Shown here one piece after another: positions 34,134 to 43,685 of a stretch of 64,000 nt of DNA (positions are counted from its first letter, which is position 1; each line of letters opens with the position of its first letter). This DNA comes from Chryseobacterium vaccae. GTDB taxonomy: Bacteria > Bacteroidota > Bacteroidia > Flavobacteriales > Weeksellaceae. The notes under the pieces were generated by a model. It made no database searches. It was not told where the DNA came from and worked only from the letters and a program-made list of their open reading frames with translations. The DNA lies in the NCBI RefSeq assembly GCF_009602705.1, contig NZ_VSWH01000001.1, forward strand, positions 2,976,001 through 3,040,000, given 5' to 3'. A program made the translations under genes and the position numbers.

Positions 34134-34277
34134 TGATTTTAATTTTGGACAAATTTATTAAATTGTAGCATGTATTCAGGTAAAATGTATGAGTGATTTT
34201 CAACCGTAAGCTTACACAAACCTTTATCAGCTATCATCCATCCTAATAAAGTCTAGCTGATAAAAATTTGTCTATTA

Positions 34278-35966
34278 TTATCTTTGAAAAGTAAAAGTTT
34301 GTGTATTTGTATTTCCGGCTGTATTGATTGTTGTCACTTTTAAAGTATGCAATCCTGAACCTTTGGAGCATTTTTCATCAAAAGTATAAACAAAATCATC
34401 CTTCACACGGGCAAACCGGAGCCATTTCCCATCCAGTTCTGCACGAAATGAAACAATGTCCCCGACTTTTGTGCTTCCTTTTAACCTCAAGGATCCTCCA
34501 TTAATCAATACGCCATCTTTCCAACCGGGAGAAACAGAAGGCAGGCTGTTATCCAGAACCAACTTTGCTGTACCCAGTCTGTTAAACTTTCCTTCAATCC
34601 AGTCTCCGTCCCAGCCTCCTTTTATAGCTTTTGTATCACTTCCATAATCCAGCAGGATAATTACTTTCTCTTTTTCTTCCTTGTTTAGTTTTCTGCTAGG
34701 TTTTATTTTCAATGTATAATCATCGTGAACCGGAATATATGGATTGTGAAGAATAATAGTATTGGAAACCGAACCAGTTCCTACATCCGGTTTTTCGGAC
34801 ATGTTGAAATTTACAGCATCATAAATCTCATTTTTCCCCAACCTGAGTTCTGCATTTTCAGAGGAGATTGTTTTTTCCTGATCAGGTATCACAGCTTTAT
34901 CCGTAGAAAAAACTTTATCATTAACTTTACTTAACTGAACTTTTGTTGTCAAACGGCTTGTATTTCCATTCACATCTTTCAGAATAATTTCAATATTGTG
35001 GATTTCTTCATCCTGAAGATTAATAATTCCTGATAAATTGGGACGGCTGTAATTCTGAAGTTTCATACCCGGCAAGGAAGATAAATGCTGGATCGCCGTT
35101 TTATCTCTCATAAATTTAGTGTAATCTATACAGCCATTAAGGTAGCGGGTATCATCGTAACTTACTTTGTCGATAGAAAAACCATAGATGAGCTTTCCGT
35201 CCATAAATAACTCTGCCTGATAAATTCCCAAATTGAACCCCTGATTGGCTTTATCTACAGCTTTAATTCCCAAACTTATTATTGGGGAATTAACTTTCAT
35301 TACATCAGCAGTGTAATTATTTCCTGATTTTTTAACAGTAACGCCGTTAGCTCCCGGCTCATAGATACTGAAACGCCTGTTATACCAATACAATCCGCTG
35401 ATTATAGGAGCTAAATGATCAGGAATGTTAAAGCCAAACAGTAAAGGATTCAGGCATTCTTCTGTTTTGGTATCCCGTATTTCAAAGTGGAGATGTGGGC
35501 CCGCCGAACCTCCTGTATTTCCGCTTAAAGCGATCAACTGTCCTTTTGCTACAGGAAACTGTCCGGGCTGGAAAGTAATATCCTGCTCCCATGTTTCATC
35601 TTTGTACTGTTTTTCTTTGAGGTATTCATCCAACTTATCATAATATTTGTTTAAGTGGGCATACACTGTTGTATAACCATTCGGATGGGTAATGTACACC
35701 GCATTTCCAAAACCATATCTTTCAACTTTAATCCTGCTTACATAACCATCCGCAGCAGCAACCACGGATAAATTTTCCTGACTGTTCGTTCTCAGATCCA
35801 GTCCCATATGAAAGTGATTGGTACGAACCGCACCAAAATTGGCGGCAAGCTGCATGGGAATATTCAGAGGGTTTCTGAAATAGTTTTGGGGATAATTATT
35901 CTGGCCCTGAATGATGATAGTGTGGATAAAACCAATAATAAGCATCAATTTGGAAAAGATTTTCAT
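34278..35966 (-). CDS. M23 family zinc metallopeptidase (murein hydrolase-like)
   Basis: This 562-residue exported protein has a signal peptide of about 21 residues (IIIQGQ). The peptidase domain follows at once: HxxxD at His53/Asp57 in NHFHMGLDLR and HLH at 158-160 in GPHLHFEIR, the zinc and catalytic ligands of lysostaphin-like enzymes. About 350 residues of beta-rich sequence come after it, an unusual but common arrangement in Bacteroidota. Probable role is peptidoglycan remodelling. It has its own transcription unit and does not appear to be part of the pigment cluster. Confidence 0.93.
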   Translation of the reverse strand: MKIFSKLMLIIGFIHTIIIQGQNNYPQNYFRNPLNIPMQLAANFGAVRTNHFHMGLDLRTNSQENLSVVAAADGYVSRIKVERYGFGNAVYITHPNGYTTVYAHLNKYYDKLDEYLKEKQYKDETWEQDITFQPGQFPVAKGQLIALSGNTGGSAGPHLHFEIRDTKTEECLNPLLFGFNIPDHLAPIISGLYWYNRRFSIYEPGANGVTVKKSGNNYTADVMKVNSPIISLGIKAVDKANQGFNLGIYQAELFMDGKLIYGFSIDKVSYDDTRYLNGCIDYTKFMRDKTAIQHLSSLPGMKLQNYSRPNLSGIINLQDEEIHNIEIILKDVNGNTSRLTTKVQLSKVNDKVFSTDKAVIPDQEKTISSENAELRLGKNEIYDAVNFNMSEKPDVGTGSVSNTIILHNPYIPVHDDYTLKIKPSRKLNKEEKEKVIILLDYGSDTKAIKGGWDGDWIEGKFNRLGTAKLVLDNSLPSVSPGWKDGVLINGGSLRLKGSTKVGDIVSFRAELDGKWLRFARVKDDFVYTFDEKCSKGSGLHTLKVTTINTAGNTNTQTFTFQR

Positions 35967-36295
35967 ACTGCATCTGGTTTTTTAGGTCTACATTAAATAT
36001 ACGGGTATTCAAGCAATGATCGTGCTATTTTATTGCCGTAAACTAAGCTGGTTTTTATTTTTCAAGCGGGCTAAAGCTCATTGCTATTGAATAAAAGAAC
36101 CCCAATTTGTTTGTGAACAACAGTGTTAAAACTCACTCATTCACCATTCACCATTCACTTTTTAGCATTCTCTGCATTTATATTTCTGAGATTGAAGTTT
36201 TTAATAGAAATTACCTAAATAAAACATATCTTATAAACCGACAAAATTCACTAAATTTGCAGACTTAATTAATCAACGATATTGAGATATTTACA
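35967..36295. other. Noncoding gap between divergent M23 peptidase and ileS
   Basis: No ORF or tRNA is seen in this 329-bp stretch. It contains the tandem heptamer CATTCAC three times at 36138-36158. A segment around 36062-36090 (GCGGGCTAAAGCTCATTGC) looks like a degenerate intergenic repeat. The ileS promoter should lie at the right end. Confidence 0.6.
36252..36259 (+). promoter_or_regulatory. Putative -7 promoter box of ileS
   Basis: TAAATTTG matches TAnnTTTG, 36 bp upstream of the ileS ATG. No TTG is visible at the -33 distance, so the call rests on one box. Confidence 0.45.
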
Positions 36296-39200
36296 ATGAG
36301 CCAATTTAAAGAATACAAAAACCTCAACCTTATTGACGTAGCCGACAATGTAGCGGAATTTTGGAAACAGAATAAAACGTTTAGTAAAAGTGTTGAGATT
36401 CGCGAGGGCAATCCCGAGTTTGTTTTTTATGAAGGTCCGCCTTCAGCAAACGGTATGCCCGGAATTCACCACGTAATGGCCAGAGCATTAAAGGATATTT
36501 TCTGTCGTTTCCAGACGCAGAACGGAAAACAGGTTTTCCGTAAAGCGGGCTGGGATACACATGGACTTCCTGTGGAGCTGGGCGTAGAAAAGGAATTAGG
36601 AATTACCAAAGAAGATATTGGCAAAAAAATCTCTATTGAAGACTATAACAGGGCGTGCCGTGAAGCGGTAATGCGCTATACGGATGTCTGGAACGACCTT
36701 ACCGAGAAAATCGGGTACTGGGTAGATCTTGAGGATCCGTATATCACCTACAAATCCAAATATATGGAAACAGTATGGTGGCTGTTGAAGCAGTTGTATG
36801 ACAAAGAATTATTGTATAAAGGATACACCATTCAGCCCTATTCACCAAAGGCGGGAACAGGACTTTCATCCCATGAGCTGAACCAGCCGGGAACGTATCG
36901 TGATGTTTCTGATACTACGGTAGTGGCTCAGTTCAAAGCTAAAAAAGAATCTTCTGAGCTATTCGGTGATATAGACGGCGATGTGCATGTTCTTGCATGG
37001 ACGACGACTCCATGGACGCTTCCTTCCAATACAGCCCTTGCCGTAGGAAGAGATATTGAATATGTTTTGGTAAAAACGTTCAACCAATATACTTTTGAAC
37101 CGATAACGATCGTTTTATCAAGAGTTCTTTTACCAAAAGTTTTCGGTAAAAAATATACGGAAGGAACCGATGAAGATTTCGCCAATTATACTTCAGAAAG
37201 CAAAGTAATTCCGTTCAGAATTCTTAAAGAATTCACCGGAGAAAAACTTGCCGGAACACAGTATGAGCAGCTGATCCCTTGGTTTACACCGAATGACACG
37301 CCTGAAAATGCTTTCAGAGTGATCTTAGGTGATTTCGTTACTACGGAAGACGGTACAGGTATCGTTCACATCGCGCCTACTTTTGGTGCGGATGATGCCA
37401 GAGTAGCAAAAGAAGCAGGAATTCCTCCAATGTTGGTGAAAGATGAAAATGATAATCTTGTTCCTCTTGTAGATCTTCAGGGTAAATTCATCAAAGGAGA
37501 AAATGTTCCTGAAGTATTTTCAGGAAAATATATCAAGAATGAGTATTACGATGAAGGAACTGCTCCTGAAAAATCATGGGACGTAGAACTTGCGATCCTT
37601 CTGAAAACGGAGAACAAAGCTTTCAAAGTAGAAAAATATGTCCATTCATATCCACACTGCTGGAGAACAGACAAGCCGGTATTGTATTATCCGTTAGATT
37701 CATGGTTTGTGAAAATGACGGCTGTAAAAGACAGACTGGTTAACCTGAACAAAGAGATCAACTGGAAACCGAAAGCTACCGGTGAAGGACGTTTTGCCAA
37801 CTGGCTGGAGAATGTAAACGACTGGAACTTATCCCGTTCAAGATACTGGGGTATTCCGTTGCCAATCTGGAGAACAGATGACCTGAAAGAAGAAAAGATC
37901 ATCGGATCTGTTGAAGAGCTTTACAATGAGATTGAAAAATCTATTGCAGCAGGCTTCATGAAGGAGAATCCTTTCCAGGGATTTGTGATCGGAAATATGT
38001 CTGAGCAGAATTATGCTTTAGTTGATCTGCACAAAAATGTAGTGGATAAAGTAGTTTTAGTTTCAGATTCAGGAAAAGCAATGAATCGTGAGAGTGACCT
38101 GATCGATGTATGGTTTGATTCAGGATCAATGCCGTATGCACAGCTTCACTACCCGTTTGAAAACAAAGAAATGATTGACGGAAATAAGGCATTCCCTGCT
38201 GACTTTATTGCAGAGGGAGTTGACCAGACCCGTGGATGGTTCTATACACTTCATGCGATAGGAACTGCTGTTTTCGACTCTGTTGCTTATAAAAACGTAA
38301 TGAGTAACGGTCTTGTTCTGGATAAGAACGGACAGAAGATGTCAAAACGTTTAGGAAATGCGGTAGATCCATTCGAAACCCTTTCTGTATACGGTCCGGA
38401 TGCAACGAGATGGTACATGATTTCGAATGCGAATCCGTGGGAAAACCTGAAGTTTGATATTGAAGGAATTGACGAGGTGAGAAGAAAATTCTTCGGAACA
38501 CTTTATAACACCTATTCGTTCTTTTCGCTTTATGCAAATGTTGACGGCTTCAATTATTCAGAAAAAGAAGTGGAAAACCGTCCGGAAATTGACCGATGGA
38601 TCCTTTCTGAGCTGAATCTTTTAATTAAAGAAGTAAAAGCATTCTACGAGGATTATGAACCTACAAGAGTAGCGAGAGCCATCAATACTTTCGTTAATGA
38701 CAATTTAAGTAACTGGTATGTAAGATTGTGCAGAAGACGTTTCTGGAAAGGAGATTATTCTGATGACAAAATCTCTGCTTACCAGACTTTATATACCTGC
38801 CTTGAGGTAGTGGCTAAACTGTCTGCTCCAATTGCTCCGTTCTTTATGGATCAGCTGTATCAGGACTTAAATAAAGTAACAGGAAAAGAAAACTGTGAAT
38901 CTGTACACTTAACGGATTTCCCTGTCGCTGATGAAAGTTTAATCGATGAGGATCTGGTTGAAAAAACTCATCTGGCTCAGACCATCACAAGTCTGGTACT
39001 GTCTATCAGACGTGCAGAAAGCCTTAAAGTAAGACAGCCGCTTCAGAGAGTTCTGATTCCTGTTCTGGACAAGAAAACAGAAGAGCAGATCTTAGCCGTG
39101 GCAGACCTGATTAAGCAGGAAGTAAACGTAAAAGAACTACAATTAATTAATGCTGAAGAGGCATCTCATTTAATTGTAAAGCAGATAAAACCGAATTTCA

Positions 39201-39685
39201 AAGCACTGGGTCCTAAACTGGGCAAAGACATGAAAACGGTAGGCGGAGAGATCACCAACTTTAATGCGGAACAGATTTCCACCCTTGAAAAAGAAGGAAA
39301 AATTGATATCCAGGGATATGAAATCACCCTTGATGATGTGGAAATTTCAACGAAAGATATCCCGGGATGGACGGTTACTTCCGATGGAAAAACCACTGTG
39401 GCATTAGATTTGACGTTAACCGATGAGTTAAAATCTGAAGGAATCGCGAGGGAATTCATCAATAGAATCCAAAACCTGCGAAAAGAGAAAGATTTTGAGC
39501 TGACAGACCGAATCCAAATCTTCATTGAAGAAAATTCACCTTTCATTGAAGATATTAAGAAAAATGAGGAATATATTTCCTCCGAGGTCTTGTCAAATAA
39601 AATAGAAATTGTATCTTCACTTTCAAATTTTAACGAAATCGAAATAGATGAGGTTAATTTTAAGATAAATGTCGAAAAAAATTAA
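36296..39685 (+). CDS. ileS: Isoleucyl-tRNA synthetase
   Basis: This 1129-residue class I synthetase charges tRNA-Ile. The HIGH-type signature is seen at about 55-60 (GMPGIHH region of PPSANGMPGIHHVM), and KMSKR at 681-685. WTTTPWTLPSN of the editing domain is present near 233-243. Length and the C-terminal domain fit the longer eukaryote-like (type 2) IleRS class that Bacteroidota often carry. That class is usually less sensitive to mupirocin; this is family knowledge, not seen here. The DksA-like gene follows 59 bp downstream. Confidence 0.97.
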   Translation: MSQFKEYKNLNLIDVADNVAEFWKQNKTFSKSVEIREGNPEFVFYEGPPSANGMPGIHHVMARALKDIFCRFQTQNGKQVFRKAGWDTHGLPVELGVEKELGITKEDIGKKISIEDYNRACREAVMRYTDVWNDLTEKIGYWVDLEDPYITYKSKYMETVWWLLKQLYDKELLYKGYTIQPYSPKAGTGLSSHELNQPGTYRDVSDTTVVAQFKAKKESSELFGDIDGDVHVLAWTTTPWTLPSNTALAVGRDIEYVLVKTFNQYTFEPITIVLSRVLLPKVFGKKYTEGTDEDFANYTSESKVIPFRILKEFTGEKLAGTQYEQLIPWFTPNDTPENAFRVILGDFVTTEDGTGIVHIAPTFGADDARVAKEAGIPPMLVKDENDNLVPLVDLQGKFIKGENVPEVFSGKYIKNEYYDEGTAPEKSWDVELAILLKTENKAFKVEKYVHSYPHCWRTDKPVLYYPLDSWFVKMTAVKDRLVNLNKEINWKPKATGEGRFANWLENVNDWNLSRSRYWGIPLPIWRTDDLKEEKIIGSVEELYNEIEKSIAAGFMKENPFQGFVIGNMSEQNYALVDLHKNVVDKVVLVSDSGKAMNRESDLIDVWFDSGSMPYAQLHYPFENKEMIDGNKAFPADFIAEGVDQTRGWFYTLHAIGTAVFDSVAYKNVMSNGLVLDKNGQKMSKRLGNAVDPFETLSVYGPDATRWYMISNANPWENLKFDIEGIDEVRRKFFGTLYNTYSFFSLYANVDGFNYSEKEVENRPEIDRWILSELNLLIKEVKAFYEDYEPTRVARAINTFVNDNLSNWYVRLCRRRFWKGDYSDDKISAYQTLYTCLEVVAKLSAPIAPFFMDQLYQDLNKVTGKENCESVHLTDFPVADESLIDEDLVEKTHLAQTITSLVLSIRRAESLKVRQPLQRVLIPVLDKKTEEQILAVADLIKQEVNVKELQLINAEEASHLIVKQIKPNFKALGPKLGKDMKTVGGEITNFNAEQISTLEKEGKIDIQGYEITLDDVEISTKDIPGWTVTSDGKTTVALDLTLTDELKSEGIAREFINRIQNLRKEKDFELTDRIQIFIEENSPFIEDIKKNEEYISSEVLSNKIEIVSSLSNFNEIEIDEVNFKINVEKN

Positions 39686-39744
39686 CAAGTAGTTATTGTA
39701 TTTCAAATTCCATTTCATAATTTTATTAAAAAAGAGAAAAGAAT

Positions 39745-40125
39745 ATGTCAGACGAAAGAGTTAGATACAGCGATGCTGATTTACAGGAATTTAAAGCGAT
39801 CATTAAAGAAAAAATAGAAAAAGCTGAAAAAGATCTTCAGCTGATCAGAGAAAGTTTTATCAATGACCAGAATAATGGTACTGATGATACTTCCCCTACT
39901 TTCAAAGCTTTTGAAGAAGGAGCTGAAACGTTGAGCAAAGAACAGAACTCTATTTTGGCAGGAAGACAGGAAAAATTCGTCCGTGATCTTAAGAATGCGT
40001 TAATCAGAATCGAAAACAAAACGTACGGTGTTTGCAGAGTAACAGGAAAATTAATTCCAAAGGAAAGACTTCTGGCCGTTCCTCATGCTACGCTGAGCAT
40101 TGAAGCGAAAAATATGCAGAAATAA
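39745..40125 (+). CDS. TraR/DksA-like protein with degenerate zinc finger
   Basis: This 126-residue protein has the long coiled-coil of DksA/TraR proteins (about residues 8-90) followed by the C-terminal YGVCRVTGKLIPKERL segment. Only one Cys (residue 96) remains of the four expected zinc ligands. The rest of the signature (G-x-I-P-x-E-R-L) is kept, so the fold is probably intact without zinc. DksA proteins bind RNA polymerase in the secondary channel and modulate the stringent response. It sits just after ileS, before a strong hairpin. Confidence 0.88.
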   Translation: MSDERVRYSDADLQEFKAIIKEKIEKAEKDLQLIRESFINDQNNGTDDTSPTFKAFEEGAETLSKEQNSILAGRQEKFVRDLKNALIRIENKTYGVCRVTGKLIPKERLLAVPHATLSIEAKNMQK

Positions 40126-40148
40126 GCCGTAAGGTTTGTAAAATAATA

Positions 40149-40193
40149 TTGGGTTTATATCGTATTCACGGATACTATATAAACCTAATTTTT
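40149..40193 (+). terminator. Intrinsic terminator after the DksA-like gene
   Basis: A long hairpin with about 18 paired positions and few mismatches (GGGTTTATAT opposite ATATAAACC) is followed by TTTTT. It lies 24 bp past the DksA-like stop. Confidence 0.8.
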
Positions 40194-40204
40194 AATATAC
40201 ACCC

Positions 40205-40450
40205 ATGAGCGAAGTCATTATTTTAGTTATTATCGTTGCAGCTGCCCTGCTGTTCTTCAACAGGGAATGGATCAGGAACAGATTTTTCCCGGTTCAGCAT
40301 ACCAACTATACGATTGATGACCAATTTAATTCCGACAAACGTGAAAGGGAAAAAGAAATCGACAAACTGTTAAGCAAAATGGGCAAAAACGGAATCAATG
40401 ACCTCTCTGCTAAAGACAGAAAAAGACTTGATGAGCTGTCCAAAATGTAA
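40205..40450 (+). CDS. Small membrane-anchored DUF6576-like protein
   Basis: This 81-residue protein has a single N-terminal membrane helix (residues 3-18) and a charged C-terminal region. The segment KEIDKLLSKMGKNGINDLSAKDRKRLDELSK matches the short helical DUF6576 motif (in other proteins at the end of rhomboid-like membrane proteins). It begins a small operon with the next gene and lspA. Function unknown. Confidence 0.8.
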   Translation: MSEVIILVIIVAAALLFFNREWIRNRFFPVQHTNYTIDDQFNSDKREREKEIDKLLSKMGKNGINDLSAKDRKRLDELSKM

Positions 40451-40466
40451 AAAATAAAACAAGAAA

Positions 40467-40658
40467 ATGGAATCTATCATAGTACATCCTAAAAACTCTA
40501 TGGAGCTTAGCGCACTGAAAAGTGTTTTAAAAGAAATGAACATTAAGTTCGAAAAAGCACATGTTAAAAGTTCGTTTAACGGACAGAAAGTAATCAAAAA
40601 AGCGAGCGATAATAAAAATGTAAAAGCTTCAAAACCGTCAAAACCTAAAGGACTGTAA
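40467..40658 (+). CDS. Small conserved protein, DUF2683-like
   Basis: This 63-residue protein starts MESIIVHP and has an LKSVLKEMNIKFE helix, resembling the small DUF2683-type proteins of Bacteroidota that accompany toxin-like genes elsewhere. The C-terminal third is Lys-rich. Its stop overlaps the lspA start (TAATG), so its translation is coupled to lspA. No toxin partner is present. Function unknown. Confidence 0.75.
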   Translation: MESIIVHPKNSMELSALKSVLKEMNIKFEKAHVKSSFNGQKVIKKASDNKNVKASKPSKPKGL

Positions 40659-41296
40659 TGAAAAAGATCTTAGCGATAACATTTCTAGTGTTATTAATTG
40701 ACCAGGCTTCAAAAATTTACATCAAAACCCATTTTAATCTGGATGACAGTATTTCTGTTTTGCCAGGCTTTAAACTTACTTTCGTAGAAAATCCGGGAAT
40801 GGCTTACGGGCTTCATTTCGGAGGGATTATCGGAAAATACTTTCTGGTTATCCTGAGACTATTCCTGATTGGGGGAATGGTGTATATGTTCAAAAAATGG
40901 CTGAAAGAAGGAGCTTCCAATTATCTTTTAATCCCAATGGCTATTATCTTTGCCGGAGCCATCGGAAATATTATCGATGGTATGTTCTATGGACTGATCT
41001 TCGACAGCGGAACGGTTTATGACGCAAGCATCGACCGATGGATCGGATACGGTGGAGTTTCTAAGTTCGTTCCTTTTGGCAACGGTTATTCTGCCTTTAT
41101 GAAAGGATGTGTGGTAGATATGCTTCACTTCCCGCTGGTAGACTGGAACGTTCCTGAAAGTGTTCCTTTAATCGGAGGAAAACATATTGAATTTTTCAAA
41201 TACATTTTCAATGTTGCCGATTCAGCGATTACCATAGGAGCAGCCTTATTATTAATATTCAGAAAAAAGGCTTTCCCTAACGGTCTTGAATTTTAA
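40658..41296 (+). CDS. lspA: Lipoprotein signal peptidase II
   Basis: This 212-residue membrane aspartyl protease cleaves prolipoprotein signal peptides. The catalytic Asp residues are in GCVVDMLHF and FNVADSAITIG. FVENPGMAYG and GAIGNIIDG are the conserved blocks. A 30-40 residue insertion between NIIDG and VVDML is typical of Bacteroidota and explains the length above E. coli LspA (164). Coupled to the small upstream gene and followed 12 bp later by the SanA-like gene. Confidence 0.95.
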   Translation: MKKILAITFLVLLIDQASKIYIKTHFNLDDSISVLPGFKLTFVENPGMAYGLHFGGIIGKYFLVILRLFLIGGMVYMFKKWLKEGASNYLLIPMAIIFAGAIGNIIDGMFYGLIFDSGTVYDASIDRWIGYGGVSKFVPFGNGYSAFMKGCVVDMLHFPLVDWNVPESVPLIGGKHIEFFKYIFNVADSAITIGAALLLIFRKKAFPNGLEF

Positions 41297-41308
41297 AAGG
41301 AATTCCTG

Positions 41309-41953
41309 ATGAAAAAAATAATCAAAAATATTTTTAAAACTTTCCTGCTTCTTCTTGTTGCAGGAATTATTTTTATAGCCTGGGCTAACTACAGCATCAG
41401 GCAGGAAAGCAGCAAATTTGTATCCTATAGCATTGCAGATGTTCCCCCAACCAAAACCGCTCTCCTTCTGGGTACCGGGAAAAACCTCAGCAACGGAATG
41501 CCGAACGCTTATTTCTATAACCGTATTCAGGCAGCCGCAGATCTATATAAAAGCGGAAAAATCCAGTACATTATCGTAAGCGGGGACAACAGTACCAAAG
41601 ACTATAATGAGCCGGAGGATATGCAGCTTGCTTTAGTACAGAATGGAGTTCCTCAGAACAGAATATATCTGGACCACGCAGGATTTCGTACATTAGATTC
41701 TGTAATCAGGGCTAAAGAAATCTTCGGACAGACCAAATTGGTTATCGTTTCGCAGAAGTTCCATAATGAAAGAGCTGTTTTTCTGGCCAGAAAAAACGGA
41801 ATGGAGGCTTTCGGATATAATGCCCCCGATGTGAATAAATATGCAGGTTTAAAGACCAATCTGCGGGAATATTTAGCCAAAGCCAAAGTATATTGGGATC
41901 TTATTTTCAATGTTGAACCAAAATTTGGTGGAGATAGGATTGAAATAAAATGA
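41309..41953 (+). CDS. SanA/YdcF-like DUF218 protein
   Basis: This 214-residue protein has an N-terminal membrane helix (about 8-26) and a DUF218 domain. Motifs are ALLLGTGKNLSNG, an IIVSGDN block, PEDMQLAL and IVSQKFHNERA, the pattern of SanA (vancomycin-sensitivity protein) homologues. The domain probably acts on envelope glycolipid or carrier substrates. It follows lspA by 12 bp and is likely in its operon. Confidence 0.88.
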   Translation: MKKIIKNIFKTFLLLLVAGIIFIAWANYSIRQESSKFVSYSIADVPPTKTALLLGTGKNLSNGMPNAYFYNRIQAAADLYKSGKIQYIIVSGDNSTKDYNEPEDMQLALVQNGVPQNRIYLDHAGFRTLDSVIRAKEIFGQTKLVIVSQKFHNERAVFLARKNGMEAFGYNAPDVNKYAGLKTNLREYLAKAKVYWDLIFNVEPKFGGDRIEIK

Positions 41954-41984
41954 TTTTAGTACTTTTAAGATCTATAACCATGCT

Positions 41985-43154
41985 ATGAAAAAATCTTATT
42001 TTGGACTTTTTATAACTTCTTTCCTGTTTCTCCTTTCCTGCGGTGGGAAAGATAAAGACACGGGATATACCGATATGCTTATGGGAATCTCTCAATCTTC
42101 CATTGATTCTATACGGAAGGCAGAAGATAAAAAACCGGTATATCTGAAGAAACTTACCTTTGATGTAGATTCCGCGTCATCGGTAGACTTAATGCTTCCG
42201 CTAGGCAATTATCTTAAGGAATATTCTTTTTCAAGCCCCAACATCCATCTTTCTGATCCGGAACACCCTACACAGGTGGAGGATGAATCATTGCTGCCTT
42301 TAGGAATCAGTATTAAGAATAATTTTTCTGATGATGATTCCGGGGAAGTTCTTATGATCGGGAACTCAGATAACCCCAATATTTATCCTGTTTCAGATAT
42401 TAAAAAATTCAATCCGGCAGAAAAAATCCTGCTGGAAGATAAAAACACCCTGATTTTTATCGATTCTTTCGGTGATAAAAAGCTGTACTACAGACAATAT
42501 GATCCTTCAGCAAAAAGATATTACCTTTACACTGCAGAAACACCAAAGTATAATGACGAAAAGCTTCAATACGCTTCATTGTTTTCAGCTTATAAGAAAG
42601 CGAGAAACCTGCTTGCCTTTGATAAAGAGACCTCTCCTGAAAATCTGACCTGGGAAAGGATAAAACCCGGACTTTCGGAAATTGAACTGAAAAGTTACGA
42701 CCGTTATTACACTTCGCTTCAGAAAGAATTAAAATATTTCATGAAAGACAATGATAGTACTGATATCAAGAAGACTAATTTCGACCTATATCTCTATCGT
42801 GATAATAACCACAGCCAGAAAGGGATAGACCAGACAAAACTGCTTGCGGATTCCAATTTTTCAGGAACTTTTGAGGAGATCCCGTTTGAAAACCGCTTTA
42901 CAGACGGCTATTTTCAGGGGAAATACAGATATGATGATAAGCTTAAATTTGTTAAAAGGATCAGCAGCAACAGTATTCTTGTAAGTGCAGAAGATACTGA
43001 CAGCTATTCATACAGCAACCCTCCGGGGTATTTTATCATCAGTTCGATAAAGACTGGTAAAGGACAGTTTTACCTGATCAGCATGACCAATAAGGACGGC
43101 AATGATATTGTTGCTCTTATGAATGATTACTTCAGTAAACATTTAAAAATCTAA
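41985..43154 (+). CDS. Lipoprotein of unknown function
   Basis: This 389-residue protein has a lipoprotein signal with LLSCGG and the lipidated Cys at residue 19. The mature region is long, beta-rich and acidic, with no recognised motif. It lies 31 bp after the SanA-like gene and 6 bp before another lipoprotein gene, with which it is probably co-transcribed. Function unknown; codon usage resembles the surrounding genes. Confidence 0.82.
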   Translation: MKKSYFGLFITSFLFLLSCGGKDKDTGYTDMLMGISQSSIDSIRKAEDKKPVYLKKLTFDVDSASSVDLMLPLGNYLKEYSFSSPNIHLSDPEHPTQVEDESLLPLGISIKNNFSDDDSGEVLMIGNSDNPNIYPVSDIKKFNPAEKILLEDKNTLIFIDSFGDKKLYYRQYDPSAKRYYLYTAETPKYNDEKLQYASLFSAYKKARNLLAFDKETSPENLTWERIKPGLSEIELKSYDRYYTSLQKELKYFMKDNDSTDIKKTNFDLYLYRDNNHSQKGIDQTKLLADSNFSGTFEEIPFENRFTDGYFQGKYRYDDKLKFVKRISSNSILVSAEDTDSYSYSNPPGYFIISSIKTGKGQFYLISMTNKDGNDIVALMNDYFSKHLKI

Positions 43155-43160
43155 TTCACC

Positions 43161-43685
43161 ATGAAGCCAATATCTGCCCTGTTATTATGTTCTCTGATCC
43201 TATTCTCCTGCAATCCTGTTGGAGAGAAAATATCCGATGAAACCCCTGTAGATCCTCAGCTCGTCAGTACAGAAGACCATCTTGATCTGAAAAAAGGCGA
43301 TGTTCTTGTGGTCTGGGGAAAGCTGGATGCCTCTTTTATTACCAATGGTATTACTCCTTCATTCAACCTGATTTACAATCTCAGCCTCGATGGAAATACG
43401 GTAAGTAATGCTACTCTGCCGATGTTTTCAGGTTCAGCAAAGAGAATCAATTCCGATTACTCGGTACAGGAAGACGAAGAAGAAGACAAACAGGAATCCA
43501 CCACAGACAGTACTGAAATCAGAGAAGGAAAATTAGTGAAAGCATCCTGGCAGTTTGAACAGGAAATCACCCGTATCCCTATTGAAAAAGACGGTAAATA
43601 TACCTTCGATTATAAGATAAAATCCAAAGGCAGTGACGGAGAAAGCATGTTCAATAAAGCCGCGATTATTTTAAGGAAGAATTAA
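43161..43685 (+). CDS. Lipoprotein of unknown function
   Basis: This 174-residue protein has a lipoprotein signal with LFSCN and Cys at residue 17. The C-terminal part forms beta strands around an acidic, Glu/Asp-rich loop (about 110-125, EDEEEDKQE). It is separated by 6 bp from the upstream lipoprotein gene. Its stop codon overlaps the stop of the convergent membrane-protein gene by 4 bp. Function unknown. Confidence 0.82.
   Translation: MKPISALLLCSLILFSCNPVGEKISDETPVDPQLVSTEDHLDLKKGDVLVVWGKLDASFITNGITPSFNLIYNLSLDGNTVSNATLPMFSGSAKRINSDYSVQEDEEEDKQESTTDSTEIREGKLVKASWQFEQEITRIPIEKDGKYTFDYKIKSKGSDGESMFNKAAIILRKN

Noticed and set aside
36138..36158. CATTCAC repeated three times as a possible array or binding site
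   Set aside because: Only three copies, with no link to a gene. A chance low-complexity stretch is the simpler reading.
35967..36295. tRNA gene in the gap before ileS
   Set aside because: No cloverleaf with a T-arm GTTC and acceptor pairing could be built from the sequence.
40467..40658. Antitoxin of a toxin-antitoxin pair
   Set aside because: There is no toxin-like neighbour; the gene is translationally coupled to lspA.
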